Positions 39,362 to 48,570 of a stretch of DNA of 64,000 nt are shown piece by piece. The notes under the pieces are model-generated. The model was not told where the DNA came from. It made no database searches and saw only the letters and a list, made by a program, of their open reading frames with translations. Position 1 is the first letter of the stretch. Every line of letters starts with the position of its first letter. Source of the stretch: Streptomyces ferrugineus (GTDB lineage Bacteria > Actinomycetota > Actinomycetes > Streptomycetales > Streptomycetaceae); contig NZ_CP063373.1 of assembly GCF_015160855.1 (NCBI RefSeq), positions 6,076,001-6,140,000 of the forward strand, read 5' to 3'. Position numbers and translations under genes: made by a program.

Positions 39362-40848
39362 AGCTGGATCCAGGTGGTCTTGAGCTCGGTGTACTTCTCC
39401 AGGGCGTGCACGGACTTGTCGCGGCCGTTGCCGGACTGCTTCATGCCGCCGAAGGGGACGGTGAGGTCGCCCTCCTCGTAGCAGTTGACCCAGACCGTGC
39501 CGGCCTTCAGGGCGCGGGAGACGCGGTGGGCGGTGGAGAGGTCGGAGGTCCACAGGCCGGCGGCGAGGCCGTACTCGGTGGCGTTGGCCAGCCGTACCGC
39601 CTCGTCCAGGTCGTCGAAGGCGAGGACGGACAGGACGGGGCCGAAGATCTCCTCGCGGGCCAGCCGCATCCCGGGGTCGACCCGGTCGAAGACGGTCGGC
39701 TCCAGATAGGTGCCGCCGGACTCGGCGAGGGCGCGCTCACCGCCGGTGCGCAGCCGTGCCCCCTCGTCCCGACCGGTGCCGATGTGGCCGAGGACGCGGC
39801 CGAGGTGGGCCTCGCCGACCAGGGCGCCCATCTCGGTGGCCGGGTCGAGGGGGTCGCCGACCCGCAGCTCGCGCGCCCGGCGTACGACGGCCTCGGTGAC
39901 GCGCTCGGCGACGGAGGAGTGCACCAGGAGCCGGGAGGGGGCGGTGCACATCTCGCCCTGGTTGAAGAAGATGCCCCAGGCCGCGGTGGCGGCGGCCCGC
40001 TCCAGGTCGGGGGCGTCGGGCAGGACGAGGTTGGGCGACTTGCCGCCGAGTTCGAGCCAGACCCGCTTGAGGTTGGAGTCTGCGGCGTAGTGCAGGAAGT
40101 GGCGGCCGACGGCGGTGGAGCCGGTGAAGGCCAGGACGTCGACGTCGGGGTGGAGTCCGAGGGCGCGTCCGGCGACGGGGCCGTGGCCGTTCACGACGTT
40201 GAGAGCGCCCGGCGGCAGGCCGGCCTCGGTGGCCAGCCGGCCGAGCAGCAGGGCGGACAGCGGGGAGTTCTCGGACGGCTTCAGTACGACCGTGCAGCCG
40301 GCCGCGAGCGCCGGGGCGACCTTCCAACTCGCCAGCGTCAGGGGGAAGTTCCAGGGCACGACGGCCCCGACGACACCGGCCGGCTCACGGGTGACCAGGG
40401 CGAGGGCGTCGGGGGCGGTGTGCGGGGACTCGTCGGTGAGCTTGTCCGCGAGCTGGCCGTACCAGCGGAACGTGTGGACGGCGGCGCGCAGTTCGATGTC
40501 GTACGCGTCCGTGATCGGTTTGCCCATCTCCAGGCTGACGGTCAGCGCCAGTTCCGCGCGCCGTTCCTCCAGCAGGTCGGCGAGGCGCAGCAGCACCCGG
40601 CCGCGTTCGACGGGCGCGAGGCGTGGCCATGACCCGGCGTCGAAGGCCCGGCGGGCGGCCGCGACGGCGGCGTCCACCTCGGCGGCACCCGCGTCGGCGA
40701 CCTGGGCCAGCGCCTGTCCGTCCCGGGGTGAGACGACCGCGAAGGCCCCTCCCCCGCCCGGCTCGTCGGCGCCGTCGATGTGATGGGCGCCGGACAGTTC
40801 CAGGGACTTGGCTCGACGCAGCCACTCCTCGTGGGAGACGGCGGGCAT
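39358..40848 (-). CDS. NAD(P)-dependent aldehyde dehydrogenase (PuuC-like)
   Basis: 496 residues from ATG 40848, with GGAGGT upstream. The superfamily motifs are complete: VPWNFPLTLASWKVAPALAA, FTGSTAVGR, catalytic Glu in LELGGKSPNLVL, catalytic Cys in NQGEMCTAPSRL and EEIFGPVLSV. It should oxidise an aldehyde to a carboxylic acid. By context the substrate may be a gamma-glutamyl-aminoaldehyde, as for PuuC. The stop overlaps the amidotransferase start, so the two are translationally coupled. Confidence 0.9.
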   Translation of the reverse strand: MPAVSHEEWLRRAKSLELSGAHHIDGADEPGGGGAFAVVSPRDGQALAQVADAGAAEVDAAVAAARRAFDAGSWPRLAPVERGRVLLRLADLLEERRAELALTVSLEMGKPITDAYDIELRAAVHTFRWYGQLADKLTDESPHTAPDALALVTREPAGVVGAVVPWNFPLTLASWKVAPALAAGCTVVLKPSENSPLSALLLGRLATEAGLPPGALNVVNGHGPVAGRALGLHPDVDVLAFTGSTAVGRHFLHYAADSNLKRVWLELGGKSPNLVLPDAPDLERAAATAAWGIFFNQGEMCTAPSRLLVHSSVAERVTEAVVRRARELRVGDPLDPATEMGALVGEAHLGRVLGHIGTGRDEGARLRTGGERALAESGGTYLEPTVFDRVDPGMRLAREEIFGPVLSVLAFDDLDEAVRLANATEYGLAAGLWTSDLSTAHRVSRALKAGTVWVNCYEEGDLTVPFGGMKQSGNGRDKSVHALEKYTELKTTWIQL

Positions 40849-40906
40849 GCGGGACCTCCAGATCAGACTCTTCGATGTCGACGAAATGGCCGCACAGGGA
40901 CGGCCG

Positions 40907-40942
40907 CCGCCATCCGGCCGGGGTTCCGCGACCGGATGGCGG
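40907..40942. terminator. Hairpin between permease and aldehyde dehydrogenase genes
   Basis: A perfect 11-bp stem (40907-40917 with 40932-40942) begins 8 bp after the permease stop. It probably ends or attenuates the permease message before the aldehyde dehydrogenase gene. Confidence 0.6.
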
Positions 40943-40949
40943 GCGGGCC

Positions 40950-42401
40950 CTACGGACGTGCCGAGCGCGTCAGCCGACCCGCGACGACGCCCAGCACCAG
41001 CACGGCCGGGACCGTCAGCTGGAGCCATACGGCGGTGGTGCGGTCGCCGCCGATGAGGGTGGTGAAGTTCTCGACGATCAGCCAGAGGGCACCGGCGATT
41101 CCGACCGCCCCCAGCGCCGGGGCGATCAGCGTGTTCCACGGCCGGGTGTCGAGGCGCTCGCGCCGGAAGAAGGCGACGACCGAGACCGAGGTCAGGAAGT
41201 ACAGGAGCATGATCGACAGTACGGCGATGCCACTCCCCCACGAGAACAGGGTGAGCACCGGATCCTTGCCGGCCAGGGCGAACGGGATCACCAGCAGGAC
41301 GGCGATCGATGTCTGCACGAAGCCCGCGACACCCGGCGAGTGCCGGCGGTTGACCGCCGACAGCCCGCGCGGCAGGAGGCCCTCGCGGCTGAGCGAGAAC
41401 AGGTAGCGGTTGGCCGAGTTGTGGAAGGCGAGGATGCCGGCGAAGAGCGAGGTGGCCAGGAGGACGGGCAGGACGTCGTTGACCCAGGTGCCGAACTCGG
41501 CGGCGATCGGTGCGAAGACGAACGCCGTGGAGTCACCGCCCTCCAGCGCCTGCCCGGCCGCTCCGGCCGCGTTCGAGGCGCCGTAGGAGGAGATCAGCAT
41601 CCAGGAGGCGAAGGCGAAGAAGCCGGTGACGAGGGCGACGGCGAGATAGGTGGCCCGGGGCACCGTCCTGCGGGGCTCGCGCGCCTCCTCGCCGTAGATC
41701 GCGGTGGCCTCGAAGCCGATCATCGACGCCACGGCGAACATCAGGGCCACGCCCGGCGCCCCGTCCAGGGCCGCACCGGGCGAGAAGGTGTCCGCGAAGC
41801 CGAGCCCCTCGGGCCCGCCGCCCTTGGCGAAGGTCACGACCGCGAAGACGCTCAGGATGCTGAACTCGGCCAGCACGAACACGGCCAGCACCTTGGCGCC
41901 CATCTCGATGCCCAGGGCGCCGAGGACCTGCACGATCGCCATGGTGACCAGGGCGCACACCCACCAGGGGACGTCGGCGCCGGTGTGGTGCGCCAGCAGA
42001 CCGCTGACCGTGGCGCCGTACAGGCCGTACATGGCGGCCTGGATCGCGCAGTACGCGAAGAGGGCGATGCCGGCGCTGCCGTTGCCGATGTTCCGGCCGA
42101 GCCCCTTGCCGATGTACCGGTAGAAGGCCCCGGCGTCCACCACATGCCGGCCCATGGCGACGAAGCCGACGGAGAACAGCAGGATGATCACGCCCGCGGC
42201 GAGATACGCGGCCGGGGCGCCGGCCCCGTTCCCGATGGCCACGGCGATGGGGACGGCGCCCGCGACGCCGGTCAGCGGCGCCTGGGCGGAGAGGACGAAG
42301 AAGAGGATGCCCAGCACGCCGAGGGAGTTGGGCTTGAGCTTGCCTGCGGTGGAGGCGTCGGGCGCGGCCTGTCTGTTCGGGACCGCTGTCTGACTGTCCA
42401 C
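40950..42401 (-). CDS. APC-family amino acid/amine permease
   Basis: 483 residues from GTG 42401, behind AGGTGA; GTG 42410 is an alternative. Twelve predicted transmembrane helices. The first begins LGILFFVLSAQAPLTGVAGA and the consensus GFEATAIYGEEAREPRRTVPRA marks the amino acid-polyamine-organocation family. It likely imports the amine or amino acid used by the pathway. An operator-like palindrome shared with the two other catabolic units lies about 30-46 bp upstream. Confidence 0.9.
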   Translation of the reverse strand: MDSQTAVPNRQAAPDASTAGKLKPNSLGVLGILFFVLSAQAPLTGVAGAVPIAVAIGNGAGAPAAYLAAGVIILLFSVGFVAMGRHVVDAGAFYRYIGKGLGRNIGNGSAGIALFAYCAIQAAMYGLYGATVSGLLAHHTGADVPWWVCALVTMAIVQVLGALGIEMGAKVLAVFVLAEFSILSVFAVVTFAKGGGPEGLGFADTFSPGAALDGAPGVALMFAVASMIGFEATAIYGEEAREPRRTVPRATYLAVALVTGFFAFASWMLISSYGASNAAGAAGQALEGGDSTAFVFAPIAAEFGTWVNDVLPVLLATSLFAGILAFHNSANRYLFSLSREGLLPRGLSAVNRRHSPGVAGFVQTSIAVLLVIPFALAGKDPVLTLFSWGSGIAVLSIMLLYFLTSVSVVAFFRRERLDTRPWNTLIAPALGAVGIAGALWLIVENFTTLIGGDRTTAVWLQLTVPAVLVLGVVAGRLTRSARP

Positions 42402-42431
42402 TCGGATCACCTGCCAGGAGAAAGGGGACTT

Positions 42432-42447
42432 CGTTTCAGGCCAAACG
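42432..42447. promoter_or_regulatory. Shared 16-bp operator, copy 1 (APC permease)
   Basis: CGTTTCAGGCCAAACG is an imperfect palindrome with CGTTT/AAACG arms. Its reverse complement agrees at 13 of 16 positions with the site at 48872 and at 13 of 16 with the site at 48980. A related half-site (CCGTTTGG) occurs at 42475-42482. It lies in the leader/promoter of the permease gene and next to the TetR gene, its probable binder. Confidence 0.6.
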
Positions 42448-42571
42448 AGTTGCCTCATGGTGGGCTGGAACTATCCGTTTGGCAAGGGGGGTGCCGAGAA
42501 TTGCCGAGAATTGATACGGCAACGCGAGTGGACCCCGGGCCACAGCTCCCCGGGGTCCTCAAAACCGCAGG

Positions 42572-43216
42572 TCAGCTGGCGTTCTCGGGTGCCTCGTCGC
42601 TGTCGGCCGCCAGCAGCCGCAGCAGGCCCCGCAGCTCCTCGATCGCGGCGTCGGTGGTCTCGGGCTCGCCGAAGACGAGCTGGTGCAGCACCAGCCCGTC
42701 CAGGGCGGCGAACACCAGCCGGGTCAGCGGGCGGCCGGCGGCGTCGGGCAGCATGCGGGACAGCTCGCGCTCGGTGGCGTCGAAGTAGTCGTCGTACAGG
42801 GCTCGGATCTGCGGGAGCAGCTCGGGGCGGCGCCGGGCCTCGAGGAGCAGCTCGTACTGGAAGGCCTGGATGTCCGGGTCGGCCATCACCATGTCGGAGA
42901 CGCCGACCGAGAAGTCGGCGACCTTGCCGGTGCCCGGTTCGAGCGCGCTGGTGTTGAGCGAGGTGCGGATGGCGTGGGCGAGGGCCTCCTCGATCAGCGC
43001 GTCGCGCGACCCGAAGTGGTGCACGACCAGTCCGTGCGTGGTGCCCGCCTCCTGTGCGACCGCCCGGTAGGTGAGCTTGCGCAGCCCGCCCCGCGCCACG
43101 ACCCGCACCGCGGCGTTGAGCAGGGCCTCGCGGCCCTCGCCGTAGTTCATGCGCCGGCGCGGCTTGCGGCCCTCGGAGCCCTGGGGTCCCCCGGCTCCCT
43201 CGTCGGATGCGGTCAT
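42572..43216 (-). CDS. TetR-family transcriptional regulator
   Basis: 214 residues from ATG 43216. The N-terminal DNA-binding region reads GGLRKLTYRAVAQEAGTTHG followed by LVVHHFGSRDALIEEAL, a standard TetR helix-turn-helix. The C-terminal helical part binds an inducer. It lies 62 bp after the FAH gene on the same strand and is probably the last gene of the ferredoxin-to-FAH operon. I infer that it represses the three promoters that share the CGTTTGG-type palindrome. Confidence 0.9.
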   Translation of the reverse strand: MTASDEGAGGPQGSEGRKPRRRMNYGEGREALLNAAVRVVARGGLRKLTYRAVAQEAGTTHGLVVHHFGSRDALIEEALAHAIRTSLNTSALEPGTGKVADFSVGVSDMVMADPDIQAFQYELLLEARRRPELLPQIRALYDDYFDATERELSRMLPDAAGRPLTRLVFAALDGLVLHQLVFGEPETTDAAIEELRGLLRLLAADSDEAPENAS

Positions 43217-43278
43217 GTTCGCGACCTTACCCGCAGCCTCGGACACCGCCGCACGCTCGGCCCCGGCCGTACGCACGG

Positions 43279-44124
43279 TCAGCGCTTGGGCGGGCGGATG
43301 CCGCGGAACTCCCAGTCGCCGCCGAGCGCGGTGGACAGGACCTCCTCGGACTCGGTGGGCTGGGCGCCGACGTCGGCGCGGATCGGGGTGGGGCCGGTGA
43401 CGATGTGGTTGGTGAGCCGGCCGAGGCCCTCCACCTCCACCTCGACGACGTCGCCGGGCTGGACGGGGCGGGAGTTGGCGGGGGTACCGGACAGGAGTAC
43501 GTCACCGGGGTGGAGGGTGATGGTGCGGGCGATGTCGGCGACGAGGTAGTGCATGTCCCACTTCATCTCGTCGGTCGAGCCGTCCTGGACGACCTTTCCG
43601 TTGACATAGGTGCGCAGGCTCTTGCCGTGGAAGTCCCAGTCGGTGACCAGGCCGGGCCCGAGCGGGCAGAGGGTGTCGGAGCCCTTGACGCGGAGCATGG
43701 AGCCGGCGTCGGTGTCCCGGAAGTCGTGCAGCCCGTAGTCGTTGGCGACGGTGTAGCCGGCGATGTACTGGCCCGCCTCGGCCGGGGAGATGTTGCGGGC
43801 GGTCTTGCCGATGACGATGGCGACCTCGCCCTCGTAGTTGAGCCATTTGCAGCCCTCGGGGCGGACGATGGCGCCCCGGTGGGAGTTGAGGGCCGAGGTC
43901 GGCTTGTGGAAGTAGGTCGGGGTGTCGGGCAGGCCGATCCGGAACTCGTCGACCCGGCTGCGGTGGTTGAGGTGGACGGCGATCACCTTGGAGGGCACGA
44001 CCGGCGGCAGGTGCTGAGCGTCGTCGGTCTTGACACGGCGGCCGTCCCCGGCGACGAGTTCGTCGCCGTCGACGGTGACCTGGACGGCGGCGCCGTCGAG
44101 GAGGATGCGGCGGTACTCAGGCAT
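43279..44124 (-). CDS. Fumarylacetoacetate hydrolase (FAH) family protein
   Basis: 281 residues from ATG 44124, overlapping the dioxygenase stop by 8 bp. The FAH fold is shown by KVIAVHLNHRSR, PTYFHKPTSALNSH, the metal-ligand segment NYEGEVAIVIGK, NDYGLHDFRDTD and LLSGTPANSRPV. Relatives (HpaG, MhpD-type, FAH) hydrolyse or decarboxylate/isomerise dicarbonyl products after aromatic ring cleavage. By position it should process the product of the extradiol dioxygenase and semialdehyde dehydrogenase encoded upstream. Confidence 0.9.
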   Translation of the reverse strand: MPEYRRILLDGAAVQVTVDGDELVAGDGRRVKTDDAQHLPPVVPSKVIAVHLNHRSRVDEFRIGLPDTPTYFHKPTSALNSHRGAIVRPEGCKWLNYEGEVAIVIGKTARNISPAEAGQYIAGYTVANDYGLHDFRDTDAGSMLRVKGSDTLCPLGPGLVTDWDFHGKSLRTYVNGKVVQDGSTDEMKWDMHYLVADIARTITLHPGDVLLSGTPANSRPVQPGDVVEVEVEGLGRLTNHIVTGPTPIRADVGAQPTESEEVLSTALGGDWEFRGIRPPKR

Positions 44125-45040
44125 GGGCGGGCTCCTGGTTGGTCGTGGTGGGGGTGGCGGTCCAGCCGCCTTCGGGGCGGTCGAACCAGAGGTGCGCCTG
44201 ACCGGTGCCGACGGAGTTCTCGTACTCGCCGTACTGGCGGGCCCTGGCGACACAGGCCTGCTCGCCGAGGGCGCCGGCCATCATCAGGTAGTGGAAGAAC
44301 TTCGCCTCGGGCTTGACCTTCCAGAACTCGTCCATGGTGTCGAGAACCTTGTCGTGACGGCCCTCCTTGAACCAGGCGATCCGCTCGTGGTCGGCCTCGC
44401 GGGCCTGCGGGGTGAAGATGTGCACCGGGTCGCTGGCCTCGTGGTCACGCAGTTCGCGCAGCGGCCAGAAGGTGTGCGACAGCGCCCCGGAGGCGATGAG
44501 CAGGACCCGGCGTCCCGGGGTGGCGGCGATGCCGTCGGCCAGGGCCCGGCCGAGGCGCAGATGGTCCTCCATGTCCCCGGTCTGGCAGACGCCGATGGTC
44601 ACCCACCGCTTGTCGGGCAGTCCCTCCCCGAGGAACTTCCACAGGTTGATGGTGGCGTAGTAGATCGGCAGGTAGTCGTCGTCGATCGCCGTGATCCAGG
44701 TGCCATGCTTGTCCGCGAACTTCTCTACGTTGCGGGCGAGTTCGGGGTCGCCGGCGAAGTCGTACGGCATCCGGCACATCCCGCGCGGCAGCTCCTCGGA
44801 GGTGAACAGCCCGGCCCGGCGCGCTTGCGCGGTGACGACGAACTCCACGGTGGTGGCCCAGTGGGAGTCGAGGACGACGACGGTGTCGTAGTCGTCGCGC
44901 TCGAAGACGTCCCTGCGCAGCTGTTCCAGACCGGTGACGAGGGTGATCTCCTTGCCCTCGTTGAGCTCCAGCCGGTCGGCCTCGGGCAGCACGATGGTGG
45001 GGACATGGGCCAGCAGCCCGGCCCCGACGATCTCACCCAT
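44117..45040 (-). CDS. Class III extradiol (LigB-type) aromatic ring-cleavage dioxygenase
   Basis: 307 residues from ATG 45040, overlapping the aldehyde dehydrogenase stop by 8 bp. LigB-family features are AGLLAHVPTIVL near the N-terminus (metal His), VVVLDSHWATT, and IASGALSHTFWPLR (catalytic His). It is Fe(II)-dependent and opens a catechol ring next to the diol, giving a hydroxymuconic semialdehyde. Characterised relatives include HpaD/HpcB, which act on 3,4-dihydroxyphenylacetate. Similar proteins are sometimes mis-annotated as catechol 1,2-dioxygenase. The exact catechol is not known. Confidence 0.88.
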   Translation of the reverse strand: MGEIVGAGLLAHVPTIVLPEADRLELNEGKEITLVTGLEQLRRDVFERDDYDTVVVLDSHWATTVEFVVTAQARRAGLFTSEELPRGMCRMPYDFAGDPELARNVEKFADKHGTWITAIDDDYLPIYYATINLWKFLGEGLPDKRWVTIGVCQTGDMEDHLRLGRALADGIAATPGRRVLLIASGALSHTFWPLRELRDHEASDPVHIFTPQAREADHERIAWFKEGRHDKVLDTMDEFWKVKPEAKFFHYLMMAGALGEQACVARARQYGEYENSVGTGQAHLWFDRPEGGWTATPTTTNQEPAHA

Positions 45041-46496
45041 GGTCCTTCCACCCCTTCGGTGCGGTGACGGTGTTCTTCAGGTCGCAGTAGAAGTCGAAGC
45101 TCCAGGTGCCGCCTTCGCGCCCGACGCCGGACTGGCGGGAGCCGCCGAAGGGCGCCTGCAGGTCACGTACGAAGAAGCAGTTGACCCAGACCGTGCCCGC
45201 GACCAGCTGTGCGCTGACGCGTTCGGCGCGCTGGGGGTCGCCGGTGGCGAGGGTGGCGGCCAGCCCGAACCGGGTGTCGTTGGCGAGCCGGATCGCCTCG
45301 TCCTCGTCGGCGAAGGTCTGCAGGGTCAGGACGGGGCCGAAGACCTCCTCCTGCACGATCTCCGAGTCCTGGGCGACGTCGGTGAGCAGCGTCGGCGCGT
45401 AGTACTGGCCGCCGTTGCGATGCCCGCCGATGACCGCGCGCGCTCCCGCGTCGAGCGCCCGCCGCACGAAGCCGTCGATCTTCTCCAGCTGGCGGGGGTG
45501 GATGTTGGGCCCGATGTCGGTGGCCTCGTCCCGGGGGTCGCCCTGTGTGAGCGCGGCCGCCTTCTCGACGAACCGGCGGGTGAACTCCTCGGCGATCGGC
45601 TCCTCGACGAGAAGACGCGTCCCCGCCAGGCACACCTGCCCGGCGTTGTCGTACTGCTCCACGGCCAGATCGACGGCGAGATCGAGATCGGCGTCGGCGA
45701 ACACCAGCAGCGGTGACTTGCCCCCGAGTTCGAGGCTGAGCGGCGTCAGGTTCGCCGAGGCCGACGCCGCGATACGGCGGGCGGTGGGCACCGAGCCGGT
45801 GAAGCTGATCCGGCGTACGTCCGGATGCGAGGTGAGGGCGTCACCGACCTCCGAGCCGTAGCCCTGGACCACGTTCAGCACCCCGGCGGGCAGCCCCGCC
45901 TCGGCGGCGATGTCCGCCAGCAGCGAGGCGGTCAGCGGGGACCACTCGGCGGGCTTGAGGACGACCGTGTCGCCGGCCGCGAGCGCCGGCGCGACCTTCC
46001 AGGTGGCCAGCATCAGCGGCGCGTTCCACGGGGTGATCAGCACACAGGGCCCGGCCGGGTCCCAGCTGACATGGTTGGTGTGGCCGCGCGTCTCGAAGTC
46101 CTCGTGCTCCAGCTTCAGCAACCAGTCGGCGAAGAAGCGGAAGTTGTGGGCGACGCGCGGCATGACGCCCCGGCGGTGGGAACGCAGCAGTGCCCCGTTG
46201 TCAGTGGTCTCGACGATCGCCAGCTCTTCGATCCGCTTGTCGACCCCGTCGGCGATCGCGTGCAGGATGCGGGCGCGTTCCGCGCGGGAGGTGGCCGCCC
46301 AGGCGGGGAACGCGGCCTTCGCGGCGGCCACGGCGGCGGCCGCCTCCGTGGCCGCGCCACGGGAGATGTCGCCGATCGTGCAGCCGTCGATCGGTGAGAC
46401 GTCCGGGAACGTCTGTGCCGAGGCGACGCGCTCGCCGCCGATCCAGTGCCGGGTATCGACGCTCACCCCGGCAACGGTGATGGTGTGTTCGCTCAT
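45033..46496 (-). CDS. Aldehyde dehydrogenase, HpaE-like (hydroxymuconic semialdehyde dehydrogenase)
   Basis: 487 residues from ATG 46496 with AGGAGC upstream. All core motifs are present: TPWNAPLMLATWKVAPALAA, FTGSVPTARR, Glu in LELGGKSPLLVF, Cys in NAGQVCLAGTRL and EEVFGPVLTL. The segment WSFDFYCDLKN at the C-terminus resembles HpaE-type 5-carboxymethyl-2-hydroxymuconic semialdehyde dehydrogenases. It is expected to oxidise the ring-fission aldehyde. It is translationally coupled to the dioxygenase. Confidence 0.9.
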   Translation of the reverse strand: MSEHTITVAGVSVDTRHWIGGERVASAQTFPDVSPIDGCTIGDISRGAATEAAAAVAAAKAAFPAWAATSRAERARILHAIADGVDKRIEELAIVETTDNGALLRSHRRGVMPRVAHNFRFFADWLLKLEHEDFETRGHTNHVSWDPAGPCVLITPWNAPLMLATWKVAPALAAGDTVVLKPAEWSPLTASLLADIAAEAGLPAGVLNVVQGYGSEVGDALTSHPDVRRISFTGSVPTARRIAASASANLTPLSLELGGKSPLLVFADADLDLAVDLAVEQYDNAGQVCLAGTRLLVEEPIAEEFTRRFVEKAAALTQGDPRDEATDIGPNIHPRQLEKIDGFVRRALDAGARAVIGGHRNGGQYYAPTLLTDVAQDSEIVQEEVFGPVLTLQTFADEDEAIRLANDTRFGLAATLATGDPQRAERVSAQLVAGTVWVNCFFVRDLQAPFGGSRQSGVGREGGTWSFDFYCDLKNTVTAPKGWKDHG

Positions 46497-46530
46497 GGTC
46501 TGCTCCTGCGGTCTCACTGGGTGGCGGGGT

Positions 46531-47337
46531 CTACTCGGCGTCGGAGGTGCCGGATTCCAGCAGTCGGCCGCCGTCCCAGACGACGCCGACCTGGCGGTAG
46601 TAGGCGGCGATCGGCTCGCGGACCTCCAGCCGGGCCAGCTCCTCCGTAGGCGCCTCGAACAGCTCCAACTCGGCGTCACCGACCCACGGTTGACCGCCCT
46701 CGAAGGAAGCCGCCCCGGACTCGATCAGCTCGTCGAGCGCAAGCCCCTTCCCCTTCTCGATCGAGGGAAGCCACCGGTGATGGGCCATCGGATGCCCGTT
46801 GACGAACCCGTTCGTCTCCGCCGGCTCCCGCAGCGTGACCACGGCCTGCGCCAACCGCCGGTCCGCTGCGGCCAGCGTCGCCCCGAACCGTGCCCCCGCC
46901 TCGATCCGAGGAGCGGGACCGAACGGATGCGGTCGGGTCTGGTGGATGGACCCGAGCTTCTTGGGATACCCCTGGTGCAGCCCGCGCGCGATGGCGAAGT
47001 CCTTGTCGACCCAGATGTGGACGCACCGCGAATAGGTCCGCCCCCGGTACTTGCACCGGACGACGGCGAAGGCCTCCTTGTACTGGGACAGCACGGGATC
47101 GAGCAGTTCGGCCCCCGACTGAGCGCACGACTGCCAGTCGGCCCAGATCAGCGCCACCGCACCGGGATCCTCGTCGGCCGGTTCCAGCGGCTCGGGCAGC
47201 AGTTCCCGCACGCGCGCCGGATCCGTCCGGTACTCGACGGTCAGCAGGTCACCCGAGTAGCGCCAGGGCGGCGACGGAATCAGCGACGAGGCACCACTCG
47301 CCGTCTTGGGATGGAAGTAACCACGGACTGAGGACAT
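46531..47337 (-). CDS. Acetoacetate decarboxylase family protein
   Basis: 268 residues from ATG 47337. The Schiff-base Lys of the family is expected in the segment GLHQGYPKKLGSIHQTR (about 124-126). Conserved PPWRYSGDLLTVEYRT lies near the N-terminus. Members decarboxylate acetoacetate or carry out aldol/hydratase reactions on 2-oxo acids. In this operon it could act on a 2-oxo or 2-hydroxymuconate intermediate. Its ribosome-binding site lies in a tandem duplication of ATAAGGAAC, which also contains the TAA stop of the upstream reductase gene. Confidence 0.85.
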   Translation of the reverse strand: MSSVRGYFHPKTASGASSLIPSPPWRYSGDLLTVEYRTDPARVRELLPEPLEPADEDPGAVALIWADWQSCAQSGAELLDPVLSQYKEAFAVVRCKYRGRTYSRCVHIWVDKDFAIARGLHQGYPKKLGSIHQTRPHPFGPAPRIEAGARFGATLAAADRRLAQAVVTLREPAETNGFVNGHPMAHHRWLPSIEKGKGLALDELIESGAASFEGGQPWVGDAELELFEAPTEELARLEVREPIAAYYRQVGVVWDGGRLLESGTSDAE

Positions 47338-47356
47338 GACGGGTTCCTTATGTTCC

Positions 47357-48565
47357 TTATGCGGTGAGAGCGGGCTGCTTCAGCAACTGGGCGCGACAGC
47401 GGGCGGCCCCCATGGCGGCGCCGTGTCCACCGAGCGCCACGACGCCGACGAGGCGGCCGTCGACGTGGTAGCCCACCAGGACGTCGCCGGCGGGGTCGCC
47501 GTCCAGGACACGTACGTCGTCGAGGCCGAGCACGGGCGCGCCGAAGGACTGCAACCGGAAGTCGTGCTGGTCGCTCCAGAAGGTGGGCAGGGGCGCGAAG
47601 GGAGCCGGGTCGGGTCGGCCGCCGGCCAGATGCGCGGCCAGGGTGCGCGCCGCGTGCTTGGCGGTGTCGGTCGGGATGGACCAGTGTTCGACGCGGCGGG
47701 ACACACCGTCGTAGCGGGCGTTGGGAAAGCGGGCCACGTCACCGACCGCCACGACCTCGGGGCGGCCGCCGACCCGCAACTGCTCGTCGGTCAGCACTCC
47801 GTCGGTGAGGTCGAGTCCGTTGCCGTCCAGCCATTCGGTGTTGGCGACCGAGCCGACCGACTCGACGACCACGTCGGCCGGCAGCACGGTGCCGTCACTC
47901 AGCACGACGCCGGTGACCCGTTCCTCTCCCTCGAACCCGGCGACCCCGGTGCCGAGTGCGAAGCGCACCCCGCGCTGCTCGTGCCGCCGCAGCAGGGCCC
48001 TGCCGAGCAGGTCTCCGAGCGGCCCGACCATGGGCAGGGGCAGCGGGTCGACGACGGTCACCTCGCGGACACCGAGTCCTACGGCCGTGGCGGCGACCTC
48101 GCAGCCGATGAAACCGGCGCCGACCACGACCACGCGGGCGGCGGGGCGGGTCAGTTCGTCACGCAGTTCCCGTGCGTCGGCGATCGTGCGGACGGTGTGG
48201 CGTCCCGCGAGCGGGCCGGGGCAGCGCAGTCGCCGGGGCCGCATGCCGGTGGCGACGACCAGTCCGTCGTACGGCAGCTCCGAGCCGTCGTCGAGTGCGA
48301 CGGTCCGCTCGGCCAGCCGCGAGGCGACGACTCTCGTGCCCAGCCGCCACTCGACGTCGGCGGTGGCCGCCTTCGGGGTGAAGGCCAGCGATGCGAAGGG
48401 CGCCTTGCCCGCGAGGACCTCCTTGGACAGCGGAGGCCGGTTGTAGGGCATGTGGGGCTCGTCGCCCACGACGGTGATCGCGCCGGTCCAGCCGGCCGCG
48501 CGGAGCTGTTCCGCCGCGCGCAGGCCGCCCATCGAGGCGCCGGCGACGACTACGCGTCCGGTCAC
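47357..48565 (-). CDS. FAD-dependent ferredoxin reductase
   Basis: 402 residues from GTG 48565. FAD-binding motif VVVAGASMGGLRAAEQLR is at the N-terminus and an NAD(P)H motif VVVVGAGFIGCEVAA near residue 147; a C-terminal reductase domain includes FWSDQHDFRLQSFG. This is the putidaredoxin-reductase/BphA4 type that passes electrons from NAD(P)H to a small ferredoxin for P450s or dioxygenases. It begins 5 bp after the ferredoxin gene. Its likely terminal acceptor is the P450 at 50446, encoded divergently. Confidence 0.92.
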   Translation of the reverse strand: MTGRVVVAGASMGGLRAAEQLRAAGWTGAITVVGDEPHMPYNRPPLSKEVLAGKAPFASLAFTPKAATADVEWRLGTRVVASRLAERTVALDDGSELPYDGLVVATGMRPRRLRCPGPLAGRHTVRTIADARELRDELTRPAARVVVVGAGFIGCEVAATAVGLGVREVTVVDPLPLPMVGPLGDLLGRALLRRHEQRGVRFALGTGVAGFEGEERVTGVVLSDGTVLPADVVVESVGSVANTEWLDGNGLDLTDGVLTDEQLRVGGRPEVVAVGDVARFPNARYDGVSRRVEHWSIPTDTAKHAARTLAAHLAGGRPDPAPFAPLPTFWSDQHDFRLQSFGAPVLGLDDVRVLDGDPAGDVLVGYHVDGRLVGVVALGGHGAAMGAARCRAQLLKQPALTA

Positions 48566-48570
48566 GGGGT

